Shown: piece by piece, positions 8,368-16,405 of the stretch
Layout: each line of letters opens with the position of its first letter
Position numbering within the stretch: position 1 is the first letter of the stretch
Assembly (NCBI GenBank): GCA_016866775.1
Contig: VGLJ01000039.1
Span: forward strand, 1-43,999
Length of the DNA stretch: 43,999 bases
Source of the DNA: Candidatus Rokuibacteriota bacterium
Lineage (GTDB): Bacteria > Methylomirabilota > Methylomirabilia > Rokubacteriales > CSP1-6
Direction of reading: 5' to 3'
Position numbers and translations under genes: made by a program
The notes under the pieces: model-generated
Databases searched by the model: none
The model's input: the letters and a program-made list of their open reading frames with translations, nothing else
What the model was told of the DNA's origin: nothing

Positions 8368-8649
8368 ATGGCGAGGGCTCTTGCCGGCGTGGTCGTGCTC
8401 ATGCTCGTCGTCGCCGCTTCCTCGGCCGCGGCGCTGGACGTCGGTGCGCCGGCGCCCGAGTTCAAGCTGCCGAGCACCACCGGCGCCGACATCGCGCTCA
8501 GGGATTTTCGCGGCAAGAGCTGGGTCTTTCTCGAGTTCTACGGCCTCGACTTCGCTCCCACGTGAGCGGCGAACCTGTCGGCCAGGAAGGCCAACTTCAA
8601 GAGCTTGCCGAGCTTCCGGTGGAGCAACCCACCAAGTTCGATCTGGTGA
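8368..8649 (+). pseudogene. Truncated exported peroxiredoxin with in-frame TGA (selenocysteine) at the peroxidatic position
   Basis: ATG 8368 stands nine bases after GGAGGA and opens a signal peptide ([19 protein letters not shown]) followed by a redoxin N-terminus, [18 protein letters not shown] and [19 protein letters not shown]. The next codon is TGA 8563-8565, then [11 protein letters not shown]. In AhpC/TSA-type peroxiredoxins the motif is P-T/V-C-T/A followed by L-S-A-R-K, so the TGA sits exactly at the peroxidatic cysteine (codon 66). Reading TGA as Sec continues only to about codon 79, where homology stops; the frame ends at 8647-8649. The rest of the enzyme, about half, is missing and binding-protein sequence follows in another frame. 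A loss-of-function mutation TGC to TGA is the alternative reading. Confidence 0.7.
8577..8595 (+). promoter_or_regulatory. Candidate bacterial SECIS hairpin after the peroxiredoxin TGA
   Basis: GGCC (8580-8583) and GGCC (8589-8592) pair around a 5-base loop AGGAA; two more pairs (8577-8595, 8578-8594) lie beyond one mismatch. The loop begins 18 bases after the TGA and has G in its second position. This agrees with the general bacterial SECIS description (G in the first two loop bases, loop 16-37 bases from UGA), but the stem is short, so alone it is weak evidence. Confidence 0.45.
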
Positions 8650-8729
8650 TCAACCTCAAGACGGCGACGGCGCTCGGCCTGACGATTCCCCAGGCGGTGT
8701 TGCTGCGCGCCGATCGGGTCATCCAGTAG
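8604..8729 (+). pseudogene. C-terminal fragment of an ABC transporter substrate-binding protein (TrpX-like/DUF534)
   Basis: In a frame shifted relative to the peroxiredoxin, the sequence reads [18 protein letters not shown], then [20 protein letters not shown] and VIQ-stop. This is the characteristic C-terminus of the ABC sugar/amino-acid-like binding proteins of the DUF534/TrpX group (usual motif [16 protein letters not shown], ending LLLRADEVI). Only about 41 codons remain; the other roughly 280 are gone. The junction with the peroxiredoxin is within about 8600-8610. The stop codon is followed at once by the ribosome-binding site of the NHL gene, so the original binding-protein gene probably headed that operon. 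Confidence 0.7.
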
Positions 8730-8738
8730 GAGGGTGAG

Positions 8739-9695
8739 ATGGCGGTCGTCCTGGGCACGGGCGCGTACCGGTACGAAGTCGTCGACAACTGGGCGAAGCT
8801 GCCGCCCGGCATGGAGTTCAATGCCGACGTCGCGGCCGTCGGCGTCGACATGCACGATCGCGTGTACGCGTTCAACCGCGGCAAGCATCCGATGTGCGTC
8901 TTCGACCGTGACGGCAACTTCCTCGCGTCGTGGGGCGAAGGCGTCTTCAAGCGCGCGCACGGCGTGCACATGGCTCCCGACGAGACGATCTGGCTGACGG
9001 ACGACGGCGACCACACCGTCCGCCACTGCACGCTGGACGGGAAGGTCCTGCTCACGATCGGCGTGCCCGGCAAGCCCCAGGCGTACATGAGCGGCCAGCC
9101 GTTCAACCGCTGCACGCACACCGCGCTGTCTCCGCAAGGGGACGCCCTGTACGTGTCCGACGGCTACGGCAACTCGCGCGTCCACAAGTACGACCTCAAC
9201 GGGACGCTGCGGCTCTCGTGGGGCGAGCCCGGCACCGATCCCGGCCAGTTCAACATCGCGCACAACATCTGCTGCGACGCGGAGGGCTGGGTCTACGTCG
9301 CCGATCGCGAGAACCATCGCGTGCAGGTCTTCAATGGGAACGGCACGTACGAGACGCAGTGGAACAACATGCACCGCCCGTCCGGGCTCTACCTGCATCG
9401 CGGGGCGGAGCCGCGCTTCTACGTCGGCGAGCCGGGCGGCGGCATGGCGGTGAACCAGGAGCTGCCGAACATCGGCCCGCGCGTCAGCATCTACACGCCG
9501 AAGGGCGAGATGCTCGCGCGCCTCGGCAATCGCGTCGCCGGCACCGAGCTCGGCCAGTTCATCTCGCCGCACGGGCTCGCCGTCGATTCCCGCGGCGACA
9601 TCTACGTCGGCGAAGTCTCGTACACGAACTGGGGCCGTCGCGGGCCGATCCCGCCGGGCCTGCGGAGCCTGCAGAAGCTCGTGAAGGTCCGCTGA
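8739..9695 (+). CDS. NHL-repeat beta-propeller protein, peptidyl-amidoglycolate-lyase-like
   Basis: A 318-residue protein with at least five NHL-type blades, seen as repeated Y/F-V-x-D/N motifs followed by R-V/F-D: HDRVYAFNRGKHPMCVFDRD, ALYVSDGYGNSRVHKYD, WVYVADRENHRVQVFN, FISPHGLAVDSRGDIYVGE. Bacterial proteins of this kind are related to the lyase half of peptide-amidating enzymes, and many have no known activity. No signal peptide is seen, so a cytosolic role is likely. ATG 8739 has an AGGAGGG site. The gene overlaps the following hydrolase by one base (TGATG), making it the first member of a five-gene coupled cassette. Confidence 0.85.
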   Translation: MAVVLGTGAYRYEVVDNWAKLPPGMEFNADVAAVGVDMHDRVYAFNRGKHPMCVFDRDGNFLASWGEGVFKRAHGVHMAPDETIWLTDDGDHTVRHCTLDGKVLLTIGVPGKPQAYMSGQPFNRCTHTALSPQGDALYVSDGYGNSRVHKYDLNGTLRLSWGEPGTDPGQFNIAHNICCDAEGWVYVADRENHRVQVFNGNGTYETQWNNMHRPSGLYLHRGAEPRFYVGEPGGGMAVNQELPNIGPRVSIYTPKGEMLARLGNRVAGTELGQFISPHGLAVDSRGDIYVGEVSYTNWGRRGPIPPGLRSLQKLVKVR

Positions 9696-10612
9696 TGAGC
9701 CTGAGTCCCGCGGAGCTTCGCGAGCACCTCACGCTGGCCGCGTCGAAGGCCGGGCTCAGCTTCCCCGAGGTCGTGCTGCCCGAGTCGCACGACGTCGTGC
9801 TGCGGCGGATGCGGTTCCACTACCTCGACTGGGGAACGCCGGGCCGTCCGCCCATCGTCTTCCTCCACGGCGGCGGGCTCAACGCCCACACGTGGGATCT
9901 CGTGTGCCTCTCGCTCCGCCCCGAGCGTCACTGCCTCGCCCTCGATCAGCGCGGCCACGGCGACAGCGAGTGGTCGCCGGAGATGGACTACACGACCGAG
10001 AGCCAGGCCGGGGATCTCGAGGCGTTCGTCGAGCGGCTGGGCCTCGATCGCTTCGTGCTCGTCGGCATGTCCCTCGGCGGCGCGAACGGGCTCGCGTGGG
10101 CCGGGCGGCACAGCGCGCGGCTCGCGGGCCTCGTGCTCGTGGACGTCGGTCCGGAGACGCGCGCGGCCGGCGCGCAGAAGATCGCCGCGTTCACGGCGGA
10201 GAAGAAGCCGTTCGACTCCCTCGAGGAAGTGATCGAGCGCTCGCTCGCCTTCAACCCGCGCCGCGATCCCCGGCTGCTGCGGCTCTCGCTGCGTCACAAC
10301 CTGCGGCAGACACCGAAGGGCCAGTGGATCTGGAAGTACGACCAGCGCCACCGCGGCGCCTTCGATGCCGACGCCCGCGAGCGCCGTCGTGCGCTCCTGT
10401 GGGATGCCGTCGCCAACGTCACGTGCCCCACGCTCGTCGTGCGCGGCGGCCAGAGCGACGTGTTCCACGACGAGGACGCCGAGCGCCTGGCGGGAGCGCT
10501 CGCGCGCGGCCGCTGGGTGCGCGTGGAGAACGCCGGGCACACCGTGCAGGGCGACAACCCGGCGGGGCTCCTCACCGAGCTCCGCGCGTTCCTGGCCGCG
10601 CTCGACACATGA
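9695..10612 (+). CDS. Alpha/beta hydrolase
   Basis: A 305-residue alpha/beta-hydrolase-fold enzyme, probably an esterase or C-C hydrolase. The oxyanion strand IVFLHGGGLNAHTWD, the nucleophile Ser126 in VGMSLGGANG, an acid in VVRGGQSDVFHDED and a histidine in ENAGHTVQGDNP complete the triad. ATG 9695 overlaps the stop of the NHL gene, and its own stop overlaps the P450 start by four bases. Position in the cassette suggests action on an ester or ring-fission intermediate of the pathway run by the P450 and dioxygenase; that is inference. Confidence 0.9.
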   Translation: MSLSPAELREHLTLAASKAGLSFPEVVLPESHDVVLRRMRFHYLDWGTPGRPPIVFLHGGGLNAHTWDLVCLSLRPERHCLALDQRGHGDSEWSPEMDYTTESQAGDLEAFVERLGLDRFVLVGMSLGGANGLAWAGRHSARLAGLVLVDVGPETRAAGAQKIAAFTAEKKPFDSLEEVIERSLAFNPRRDPRLLRLSLRHNLRQTPKGQWIWKYDQRHRGAFDADARERRRALLWDAVANVTCPTLVVRGGQSDVFHDEDAERLAGALARGRWVRVENAGHTVQGDNPAGLLTELRAFLAALDT

Positions 10613-11952
10613 CGGACGCGCCGGGCCCGAAGGGCGGGTTCTTCTTCGGGAGCGGCGTCCATTTCCGGCGCGATCAGCTCGGCTTCTACGCGGCGTGCGC
10701 GCGCGACTACGGCGACTTCGTGCAGACCACGATGGGGCCGTACCGCATCTTCCTCGTCTATCACCCCGACGTCATCGACGAGCTGCTCGTGGCGCGCAAC
10801 CGCGACTTCATCAAGAGTCGCGGCGTGCGCCTGCTGCGTCCGGTCCTCGGCGACGGGCTGCTGCTGTCCGAGGGCGACACGTGGCTCCGCCAGCGCCGCC
10901 TCGTGCAGCCGGCGTTCCATCGCCAGCGTGTGGCCGAGTACGGCGGCGTGATGACCGCGTTCGCGGAGCGTCGGGTCGCCGGGTGGAAGGACGGCGACAC
11001 CATCGACGTGAATGCCGAGATGCTGGAGCTGACCCGGGACATCGTCGCCAAGACGCTCTTCGACGCCGATGTGTCCGGCGACGCGCACGACGCGAGCCAG
11101 GCGGCGGAAGTGTTGATGCGCGACTTCGGCAAGCGCCTGCAAGGATTCACGGTGCTTCCCTACTGGGTGCCGACGCCCCGCAACCTCCGCTCGCGCCGCG
11201 CGCTGCGGCGGCTCGACACGCTCGTCGACCGCATCATCGCGGCGCGCCGGGCGAGCGACGAGGACCGCGGGGACCTGCTCTCCATCCTCGTGCACGCCCG
11301 CGACGCGGACGACGGCACGCGCATGACCGCGCGCCAGGTGCGTGACGAAGTCATGACGCTGTTCATGGCCGGTCATGAGACCACCGCGGTGGCCCTCTCG
11401 TGGACGTGGTATCTGCTCGCGCGGCATCCGGAGGCCGAGGCGCGGCTCGTCGAGGAAGTGCGCGACGTCCTGTGTGGCCGTGCTCCGTCCGTCGACGACC
11501 TTCCGAAGCTCCGGTACGCCGAGATGGTGGTGACGGAATCGATGCGGCTCTATCCGCCCGCGTATGGCCTCGGACGCCAGGCCGTGCGCGCGACCGAGCT
11601 CGGCGGCCATCCGCTGCGGGTGAACGACATCGTGATCGCGCCCACGTGCGTGGTGCATCGCGATCCGCGGTGGTTCGACGAGCCGGAGGCGTTTCGTCCC
11701 GAGCGATGGGACGGCGACCTCGCGCGCCGCTTGCCGCGCTTCGCGTACTTCCCGTTCGGCGGCGGCCCGCGCCAGTGCATCGGCAACGGCTTCGCGCAGA
11801 TGGAAGCGACGCTGCTGCTCGCCGCCATCACGCAGCGTTTCCGGCTGTCCCTCGTTGCCGGGCAACGCATCACGCCGACGCCCTACGTCACGCTTCGGCC
11901 TGAACCCGGCATCCGCATGCGCCTCGCTCGACGCAAAGGGGAACGTTCATGA
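10609..11952 (+). CDS. Cytochrome P450
   Basis: A soluble bacterial P450 of 447 residues. The I-helix motif AGHETT is at 254-259, the E-x-x-R pair Glu310/Arg313 in ESMRLYPP, the PERF-like FRPERW further on, and the heme-ligand loop FPFGGGPRQCIGNGFA with Cys390. The sequence type (AGHETT, FGGGPRxCIG) is that of CYP102/CYP110-like class that hydroxylates fatty acids or hydrophobic compounds. No ferredoxin or reductase gene is nearby, so electrons must come from elsewhere. It is coupled to genes on both sides by ATGA overlaps. Substrate unknown. Confidence 0.95.
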   Translation: MTDAPGPKGGFFFGSGVHFRRDQLGFYAACARDYGDFVQTTMGPYRIFLVYHPDVIDELLVARNRDFIKSRGVRLLRPVLGDGLLLSEGDTWLRQRRLVQPAFHRQRVAEYGGVMTAFAERRVAGWKDGDTIDVNAEMLELTRDIVAKTLFDADVSGDAHDASQAAEVLMRDFGKRLQGFTVLPYWVPTPRNLRSRRALRRLDTLVDRIIAARRASDEDRGDLLSILVHARDADDGTRMTARQVRDEVMTLFMAGHETTAVALSWTWYLLARHPEAEARLVEEVRDVLCGRAPSVDDLPKLRYAEMVVTESMRLYPPAYGLGRQAVRATELGGHPLRVNDIVIAPTCVVHRDPRWFDEPEAFRPERWDGDLARRLPRFAYFPFGGGPRQCIGNGFAQMEATLLLAAITQRFRLSLVAGQRITPTPYVTLRPEPGIRMRLARRKGERS

Positions 11953-12512
11953 GCGACACGCCCACGTTCGGACGCTACGCCGAGCTTCCAGTGGACCGCA
12001 TGACCGTGGCGCAGCGCGATGGCTACAAGGCGATGGTCGACGGCCCGCGCGGACGGCTGCCCGGGCCGTACAAGGTGTGGGTGCACAATCCGAAGCTGCT
12101 GCACGCCGCCGCGCCGCTCGGCCAGCACTTCACGCCGGGCGAATCCGCGCTGTCGGAGCGGGAGCGCGAGATCGCCGTGATCCTCATCACCAGCAAGTGG
12201 CGCTCCGCGTACCCGGCGGCGGCGCACGAGCGTCGCGGCAAGGAAGTCGGGCTGCCCGCGGCCACGGTGGAAGCGATGATGGCCGGCCTGCCCGTCTCGT
12301 TCCCCGACGCGCGCGAGCAGGTCGTCTACGAGCTCGCGACGACGCTCGCCGGCGAGCGCCTCGTCTCCCAGGGCCTGTACGACCGCGCGGTGAAGGCCCT
12401 CGGGCACGAGGGCATCACCGACGTCGTCGTGCTGATGGGCTACTACACCGCCGTCTCGCTCACGATGAACGTCTACGCGGTGCCGGCCGGCACGCCGGGG
12501 ATGGCGCGATGA
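11949..12512 (+). CDS. Carboxymuconolactone decarboxylase/AhpD-like protein
   Basis: A 187-residue all-helical protein of the CMD family: SEREREIAVILITSKWRSAYPAAAHERRGKEVGLP is the typical core helix pair. Where AhpD-type members carry the redox pair C-x-x-C, this protein has SAYPAAAH with no cysteines, so alkyl-hydroperoxidase activity is unlikely and it is closer to the gamma-carboxymuconolactone decarboxylase side of the family, including the conserved histidine. Start at ATG 11949 (overlap with P450 stop). The overlap with the dioxygenase start is four bases. Confidence 0.85.
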   Translation: MSDTPTFGRYAELPVDRMTVAQRDGYKAMVDGPRGRLPGPYKVWVHNPKLLHAAAPLGQHFTPGESALSEREREIAVILITSKWRSAYPAAAHERRGKEVGLPAATVEAMMAGLPVSFPDAREQVVYELATTLAGERLVSQGLYDRAVKALGHEGITDVVVLMGYYTAVSLTMNVYAVPAGTPGMAR

Positions 12513-13366
12513 AGATCACGCCGCTGCATCCCTCGCTCGGCGCGGAGGTCACGGGCGTCGATCTCGGCACGCCCCTCGACGAATCCACCGGACAGGCGCT
12601 CGTGCGCGCGCTCGCCGACCATCTGGCGCTGGTCTTTCACGACCAGTCGCTGACGCCCGAGCAGTATCTCGAGGCCGCGACGATCTTCGGGCCGCCGATG
12701 GAGCAGCACTACTCGCAGCACCACATGCCGGGCTTTCCGCTGATCGGGATGATCTGGCACCGGAACGGGCAGCGTCCCGCGGAGCGCTGGCACACCGACC
12801 ACACCAACCGCGAGCGCCCGCCGGCCGCGACCATTCTCTATGGGGTCGAGATTCCGTCCGCCGGCGGCGGCACCAGCGTCGCGAACATGCGCGCGGCGTA
12901 CCGCGCGCTACAGGACGACGAGCGCCGCCGCCTCGACACGCTGACGACGTTCAACGAGCTCGACAGCGACCACGCCGACACGCGGCAGGAAGATCGCGAG
13001 AAGTACGGCACGCCGATCGAGCATCCGATGGTGCGCACGCACCCGGTGCACGGCTCGCGCGCGGTCTATTTCCACATCACGAAGGCCACGCACATCAGCG
13101 GCATGACGCCCGAGGCGAGCAAGGCGTACATGAGCGACCTGATCGAGCGGATGATCCGGCCGGAGATCGTCTATCACCACGCGTGGCGGCGGGGCGACGT
13201 GCTGGTGATCGACGACCGCGCCACGATGCACCGCGCGCACGGCGACTACGATCGCGCGCAGAGCCGCGTGCTCTGGCGGATCATCGTCGAGGGCGATCGG
13301 CCGCGACTGATGAGATGGGGGGCTCCGGGCGCCCCCCAAGCCCCCCACGCTCCGGGCCGGGAGTGA
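12509..13366 (+). CDS. TauD/TfdA-family 2-oxoglutarate-dependent dioxygenase
   Basis: A 285-residue non-heme iron enzyme that would couple 2-oxoglutarate decarboxylation to hydroxylation of an acid substrate. The iron ligands are His95 and Asp97 (RWHTDHTNRE) and a distal His at 241 or 244 (ATMHRAHGDYD); the 2-oxoglutarate-binding arginine is in SRVLWRIIVEG. The N-terminus ITPLHPSLGAEVTGVDL is classic for TauD/TfdA. The last 15 residues (GAPGAPQAPHAPGRE) are low-complexity, because the end of the gene is built from strong hairpins. It is the last gene of the five-gene cassette. Confidence 0.92.
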   Translation: MKITPLHPSLGAEVTGVDLGTPLDESTGQALVRALADHLALVFHDQSLTPEQYLEAATIFGPPMEQHYSQHHMPGFPLIGMIWHRNGQRPAERWHTDHTNRERPPAATILYGVEIPSAGGGTSVANMRAAYRALQDDERRRLDTLTTFNELDSDHADTRQEDREKYGTPIEHPMVRTHPVHGSRAVYFHITKATHISGMTPEASKAYMSDLIERMIRPEIVYHHAWRRGDVLVIDDRATMHRAHGDYDRAQSRVLWRIIVEGDRPRLMRWGAPGAPQAPHAPGRE

Positions 13367-13376
13367 ATCCCGGCCC
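13316..13376. terminator. Two tandem hairpins across the dioxygenase stop, between convergent genes
   Basis: Hairpin 1: TGGGGGGC (13316-13323) pairs with GCCCCCCA (13331-13338), 8 bp with a 7-base loop. Hairpin 2: GGGCCGGGA (13354-13362) pairs with TCCCGGCCC (13368-13376), 9 bp with the loop GTGAA that contains the stop codon. There is no T-run, so factor-independent termination is uncertain, but the placement between convergent genes (stops at 13366 and 13393) suits a bidirectional end or mRNA-stabilising structure. Confidence 0.6.
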
Positions 13377-13392
13377 TCCGCGACTGCCCCAC

Positions 13393-14226
13393 CTAGCCCT
13401 CGCGGGCGACCTGTTCGGCGTACGACGCGCGGTAGCCTTCGGCGGAGCGCGCGTACGCCGCGCGTGCGGCCTCGTCGAGATCGGCGGCCGGCGCGGGCTC
13501 GAGCTCGAAGTGTCCGAATCTGTCGACGCCGCGCACCAGCATGGCCGGCGTCTTGTGCTTCACGCCGCGGTGCTGCACGGACGTCGGCACGTAGCTGATC
13601 GCCAGACCGACCCGGCGTCCCTCGGAGCGATTCGGCTGCGAGCGGTGGAGCAGGAGCGTGTGGTGCAGCGAGAACTCGCCGGCGCGGAGCGGCGCGTGGA
13701 CCGCCGGCGCGTCGTCGACGTCCACGGTGACCGCCTGGCCCGCCCGATTCACGCTGTCCGGGACGACACCCGCGCGATGCGGAAGCTGTCCGCGCGCGTG
13801 ACTGCCCGGCAGGAACTCCATGCAGCCGTTCTCCGCGTTCGCGTCGGTGAGCGCCAGCCACGCGGTCACGTGCACGTAGGGCCGCAGGCCGAAGTAGGTC
13901 GCGTCCTGGTGCCACGCCGCGATCGCCGCGCTCTCCGGCTCCTTGATGAACCACGTCGACGTGTACACGAGGATGTCCGGGCCGATCAGCGACTCGACGG
14001 CGTCGAGGATGGCCGGGTGGGAGACGAGCCCGTGCACCCACGCGAGCAGGACGTGCGTGCGCGCGCGATACCGCGTGGTCGCGTCGGACGTCAGCGGTCC
14101 GCCGACCGCCGCTTCGAACGCCGCGAGCTTCGCGCGGTAGGCCGCCGCTTCGTCGCGCGTGAGCGCCGGGTTCGGTGACAGGAATCCGTCGCGCGCGTAA
14201 TGCTCGACCTGCGCGGGCGCAAGCAT
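13393..14226 (-). CDS. Phytanoyl-CoA dioxygenase (PhyH) family protein
   Basis: A 277-residue non-heme iron, 2-oxoglutarate-dependent oxygenase. The iron ligands His106 and Asp108 (AAWHQDATYFG) and the distal pair of HHTLLLHRSQPNRS, followed by arginine, are present, as is the family segment ALTDANAENGCMEFLPGSH. Bacterial PhyH proteins hydroxylate varied substrates including natural-product intermediates. The start is ATG 14226. It is the last gene of a minus-strand run, 14 bases after the MmgE/PrpD gene. Confidence 0.9.
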   Translation of the reverse strand: MLAPAQVEHYARDGFLSPNPALTRDEAAAYRAKLAAFEAAVGGPLTSDATTRYRARTHVLLAWVHGLVSHPAILDAVESLIGPDILVYTSTWFIKEPESAAIAAWHQDATYFGLRPYVHVTAWLALTDANAENGCMEFLPGSHARGQLPHRAGVVPDSVNRAGQAVTVDVDDAPAVHAPLRAGEFSLHHTLLLHRSQPNRSEGRRVGLAISYVPTSVQHRGVKHKTPAMLVRGVDRFGHFELEPAPAADLDEAARAAYARSAEGYRASYAEQVAREG

Positions 14227-14240
14227 GGCGCGATTCTACG

Positions 14241-15596
14241 TCAGGCGACGCTGAGGGTTTCGAACAGCCGATCGAGCGTCGGCGCCTTCTCCAGGCTCCG
14301 GACTTCGCCCAGGACCCGATCGCAGCGCTCGGCGCCGAGCGTGCCCGACGCAAGGCCCCGGAACTTCGCTTCGACCTCCCCATCCGAGAGCGGGTTGTCT
14401 CGATGCCCCTTCGGATGCGCCGTTTCCGCGGTCAGGCGGTGTCCGCTCGTCGTCGTCACCTCGACGCGCGTGCACGACTCCGCCGGGTAGCGACGCGTGA
14501 ACTCCGGGTCCTCGACGACGGTGAGCTTCTTGATCAGCGGTCTGAGCGCCGGATCCTGAAGGCGCAACGGCGCGAACGTGGCGGGCGTCACGCCGCCGTC
14601 CTGCAACGCGGCGGCGACGAGGTACGGCATGCTGTGATCCGCAGTCTCGCGCGTGCGGGGATCCCACTTCTCCGCTTCCTTCGCCGTGCGCCGCACGGCG
14701 TCGGCGTAGGTCGCCACGTGCACGGCGGCGATGTCGCCCACCGCGACCTGCTCGCGAAGCTGCAGCACGAGGCCGATCGGGCCCTGCGTGTGGACCACCG
14801 CCGGATACGCTTTGAAGGTGGTGCGCGTGATGCGGAACGGCTCGCCGTCGCCGCCGAATCGCGGCCACTTCGGCGCGTCGATCCCGAGGTGCTGCCAGAG
14901 GCCGTCGCGTCCCTCGAAGGGATGGCCGGGGCCCGTCATGCCGTCGGCCGCGAGCTCCGCGGCAAAGACGGCGGTGCGGTTCGCCGCGGCGGTCGCGCAT
15001 CCCTTCCACATCGAGAGCTCACCGATCCGCGTGACGCCGAGCGGGAGTCCCGTCGTGATCGCGATGGAGATCGCGTTCGCCATCGCCGTACGATCGAACC
15101 CGAGGATCTTGCCGGCGCCGCACGCGGAGCCGATGGCCGCGAAGATCCCCTGATCCCAGCCCTTCAACGGAACTTCGTCGGCGAGGCGACAGAACATCTC
15201 GTACGCGACGACGATCGCCGTGATCACGGACCGTCCGTTCGCGCGATGAGCATCCGCGACGGCCAGCACGGCGGGAATCATGTCGCTCGGATGTCCGGTG
15301 CCGCGCGCGGCGTAGGTGTCGTTGCAGTCGAGGTAGCGGACGAGCGCCGTGTTCGCGAACGCCGCGAGGTCCGACGAGGTCTGCTGCGTGCGGCCGAGGA
15401 GGCGTGCCGGCGGGTTGCCCCGGACGCGAGCGGCGGCACGCCGCGCGATCGCCGCCGGCTCGGCATCGAGCGCGCCGGCGCCGCAGCCGAGCGTGTCGAT
15501 CAGGGTCCGCTTCACCTGGTGCACAGCGTCCGAAGACAGATCTTCGTAGGCGAGTCGGCACGCGTAGTCGCTCAGGTACCCGGTGGTGGCGTCCAT
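14241..15596 (-). CDS. MmgE/PrpD family protein
   Basis: A 451-residue protein of the 2-methylcitrate dehydratase/iminodisuccinate epimerase/cis-aconitate decarboxylase fold. Recognisable stretches are VKRTLIDTLGCGAGALDAEP, FANTALVRYLDCNDTYAARG, GHPSDMIPAVLAVAD, LPLGVTRIGELSMWKGCATA and the late FKAYPAVVHTQGPI. Family members dehydrate or decarboxylate tri- and dicarboxylic acids; substrate here is open, since no methylcitrate-cycle genes are nearby. ATG 15596 overlaps the stop of the upstream gene by one base, so translation is coupled. Confidence 0.92.
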   Translation of the reverse strand: MDATTGYLSDYACRLAYEDLSSDAVHQVKRTLIDTLGCGAGALDAEPAAIARRAAARVRGNPPARLLGRTQQTSSDLAAFANTALVRYLDCNDTYAARGTGHPSDMIPAVLAVADAHRANGRSVITAIVVAYEMFCRLADEVPLKGWDQGIFAAIGSACGAGKILGFDRTAMANAISIAITTGLPLGVTRIGELSMWKGCATAAANRTAVFAAELAADGMTGPGHPFEGRDGLWQHLGIDAPKWPRFGGDGEPFRITRTTFKAYPAVVHTQGPIGLVLQLREQVAVGDIAAVHVATYADAVRRTAKEAEKWDPRTRETADHSMPYLVAAALQDGGVTPATFAPLRLQDPALRPLIKKLTVVEDPEFTRRYPAESCTRVEVTTTSGHRLTAETAHPKGHRDNPLSDGEVEAKFRGLASGTLGAERCDRVLGEVRSLEKAPTLDRLFETLSVA

Positions 15597-16405
15597 CACG
15601 CGCTCCGCTTTCGGGCGATGAAGTCGAGGGTGGCCTGCGCGCACCGCCCGGCATCGCTCGCCGCGGCGTGGAACGAGTTGCCGGGGAGCACGAGCAGCTC
15701 CGAATCCCGGATCGTCTGCTGCCACGCGCGCGTCTCCTCGACGGACGCCAGGCCGCTCTCCTCGGTGGTGATCACGAGCGTCGGGCACGCGATCTTCGGC
15801 AGGTCGGCGCGGATGTCCGAGTAGTTGATCGCGGCGTTGAAGCCGACGAGCGTCGAGAGGGGCGCGCGCCCCATGAACCGGATCCACCACTCGACGCCCT
15901 CCGCGGGGAAGCGGTCGCCCAGGCGCCCGGCCATCGTCCGTCGCGCCCAGTGCTCGATGCCGAGCGTCTCGAACTCCTCGGTGAGCGCCGGGATGCGCTC
16001 GGCGCCCGTGCGCAGCGGCGGCGGCGAGCCGACGACGGTCAGCGTCCGCACGCGCTCCGGGCGCCGCGCCGCGAACGCGCGCGCGACGACCCCGCCGATC
16101 TTCGCGCCGACCAGGTGGAAGCGCGGGATCCCGAGCGCGTCCATGAGACGCGCGTAGTCGTCGATGATGACGTCGAGCGACCACTTGAAGTCGCGGCGCA
16201 TCGGCGTCGACGCGCCGTAGCCGCGCATGTCCGGCCGCACGACGCGGAACCGGCGCGCGAGCCGCGGCACCCACGCGTACCACGCGAGGCTGCTCTCGCA
16301 GTTGCCGTGCAGGAGCAGGACGGTGTCCGGCGTCGTCCACGGGTCGGTGAAGTCGTCCACGAGATAGTGGAGCTGCGTATCGGCGGCGAGCTCGAACGTC
16401 GGCAT
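15596..16405 (-). CDS. Alpha/beta-hydrolase-fold protein lacking the catalytic serine
   Basis: A 269-residue alpha/beta-hydrolase fold: VLLLHGNCESSLAWYAW (oxyanion region), VRPDMRGYGAS, then HLVGAKIGGVVARAFAARRP where the nucleophile elbow G-x-S-x-G should be. Position 102 is Lys, not Ser. The acid position also looks changed (VITTEESGL where most have G-x-x-D), while the late histidine is present (PGNSFHAAASD). This is probably not a classical hydrolase; related folds without Ser act as dioxygenases, lyases or non-catalytic binders. ATG 16405 overlaps the stop of the preceding gene. It sits between a CinA/nucleotidyltransferase fusion and MmgE/PrpD. Confidence 0.85.
   Translation of the reverse strand: MPTFELAADTQLHYLVDDFTDPWTTPDTVLLLHGNCESSLAWYAWVPRLARRFRVVRPDMRGYGASTPMRRDFKWSLDVIIDDYARLMDALGIPRFHLVGAKIGGVVARAFAARRPERVRTLTVVGSPPPLRTGAERIPALTEEFETLGIEHWARRTMAGRLGDRFPAEGVEWWIRFMGRAPLSTLVGFNAAINYSDIRADLPKIACPTLVITTEESGLASVEETRAWQQTIRDSELLVLPGNSFHAAASDAGRCAQATLDFIARKRSA

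Noticed and set aside
8563-8565. TGA as a simple stop giving a short secreted protein
   Set aside because: The stop would cut the protein just at the peroxidatic residue while AANLSARK homology continues in frame.
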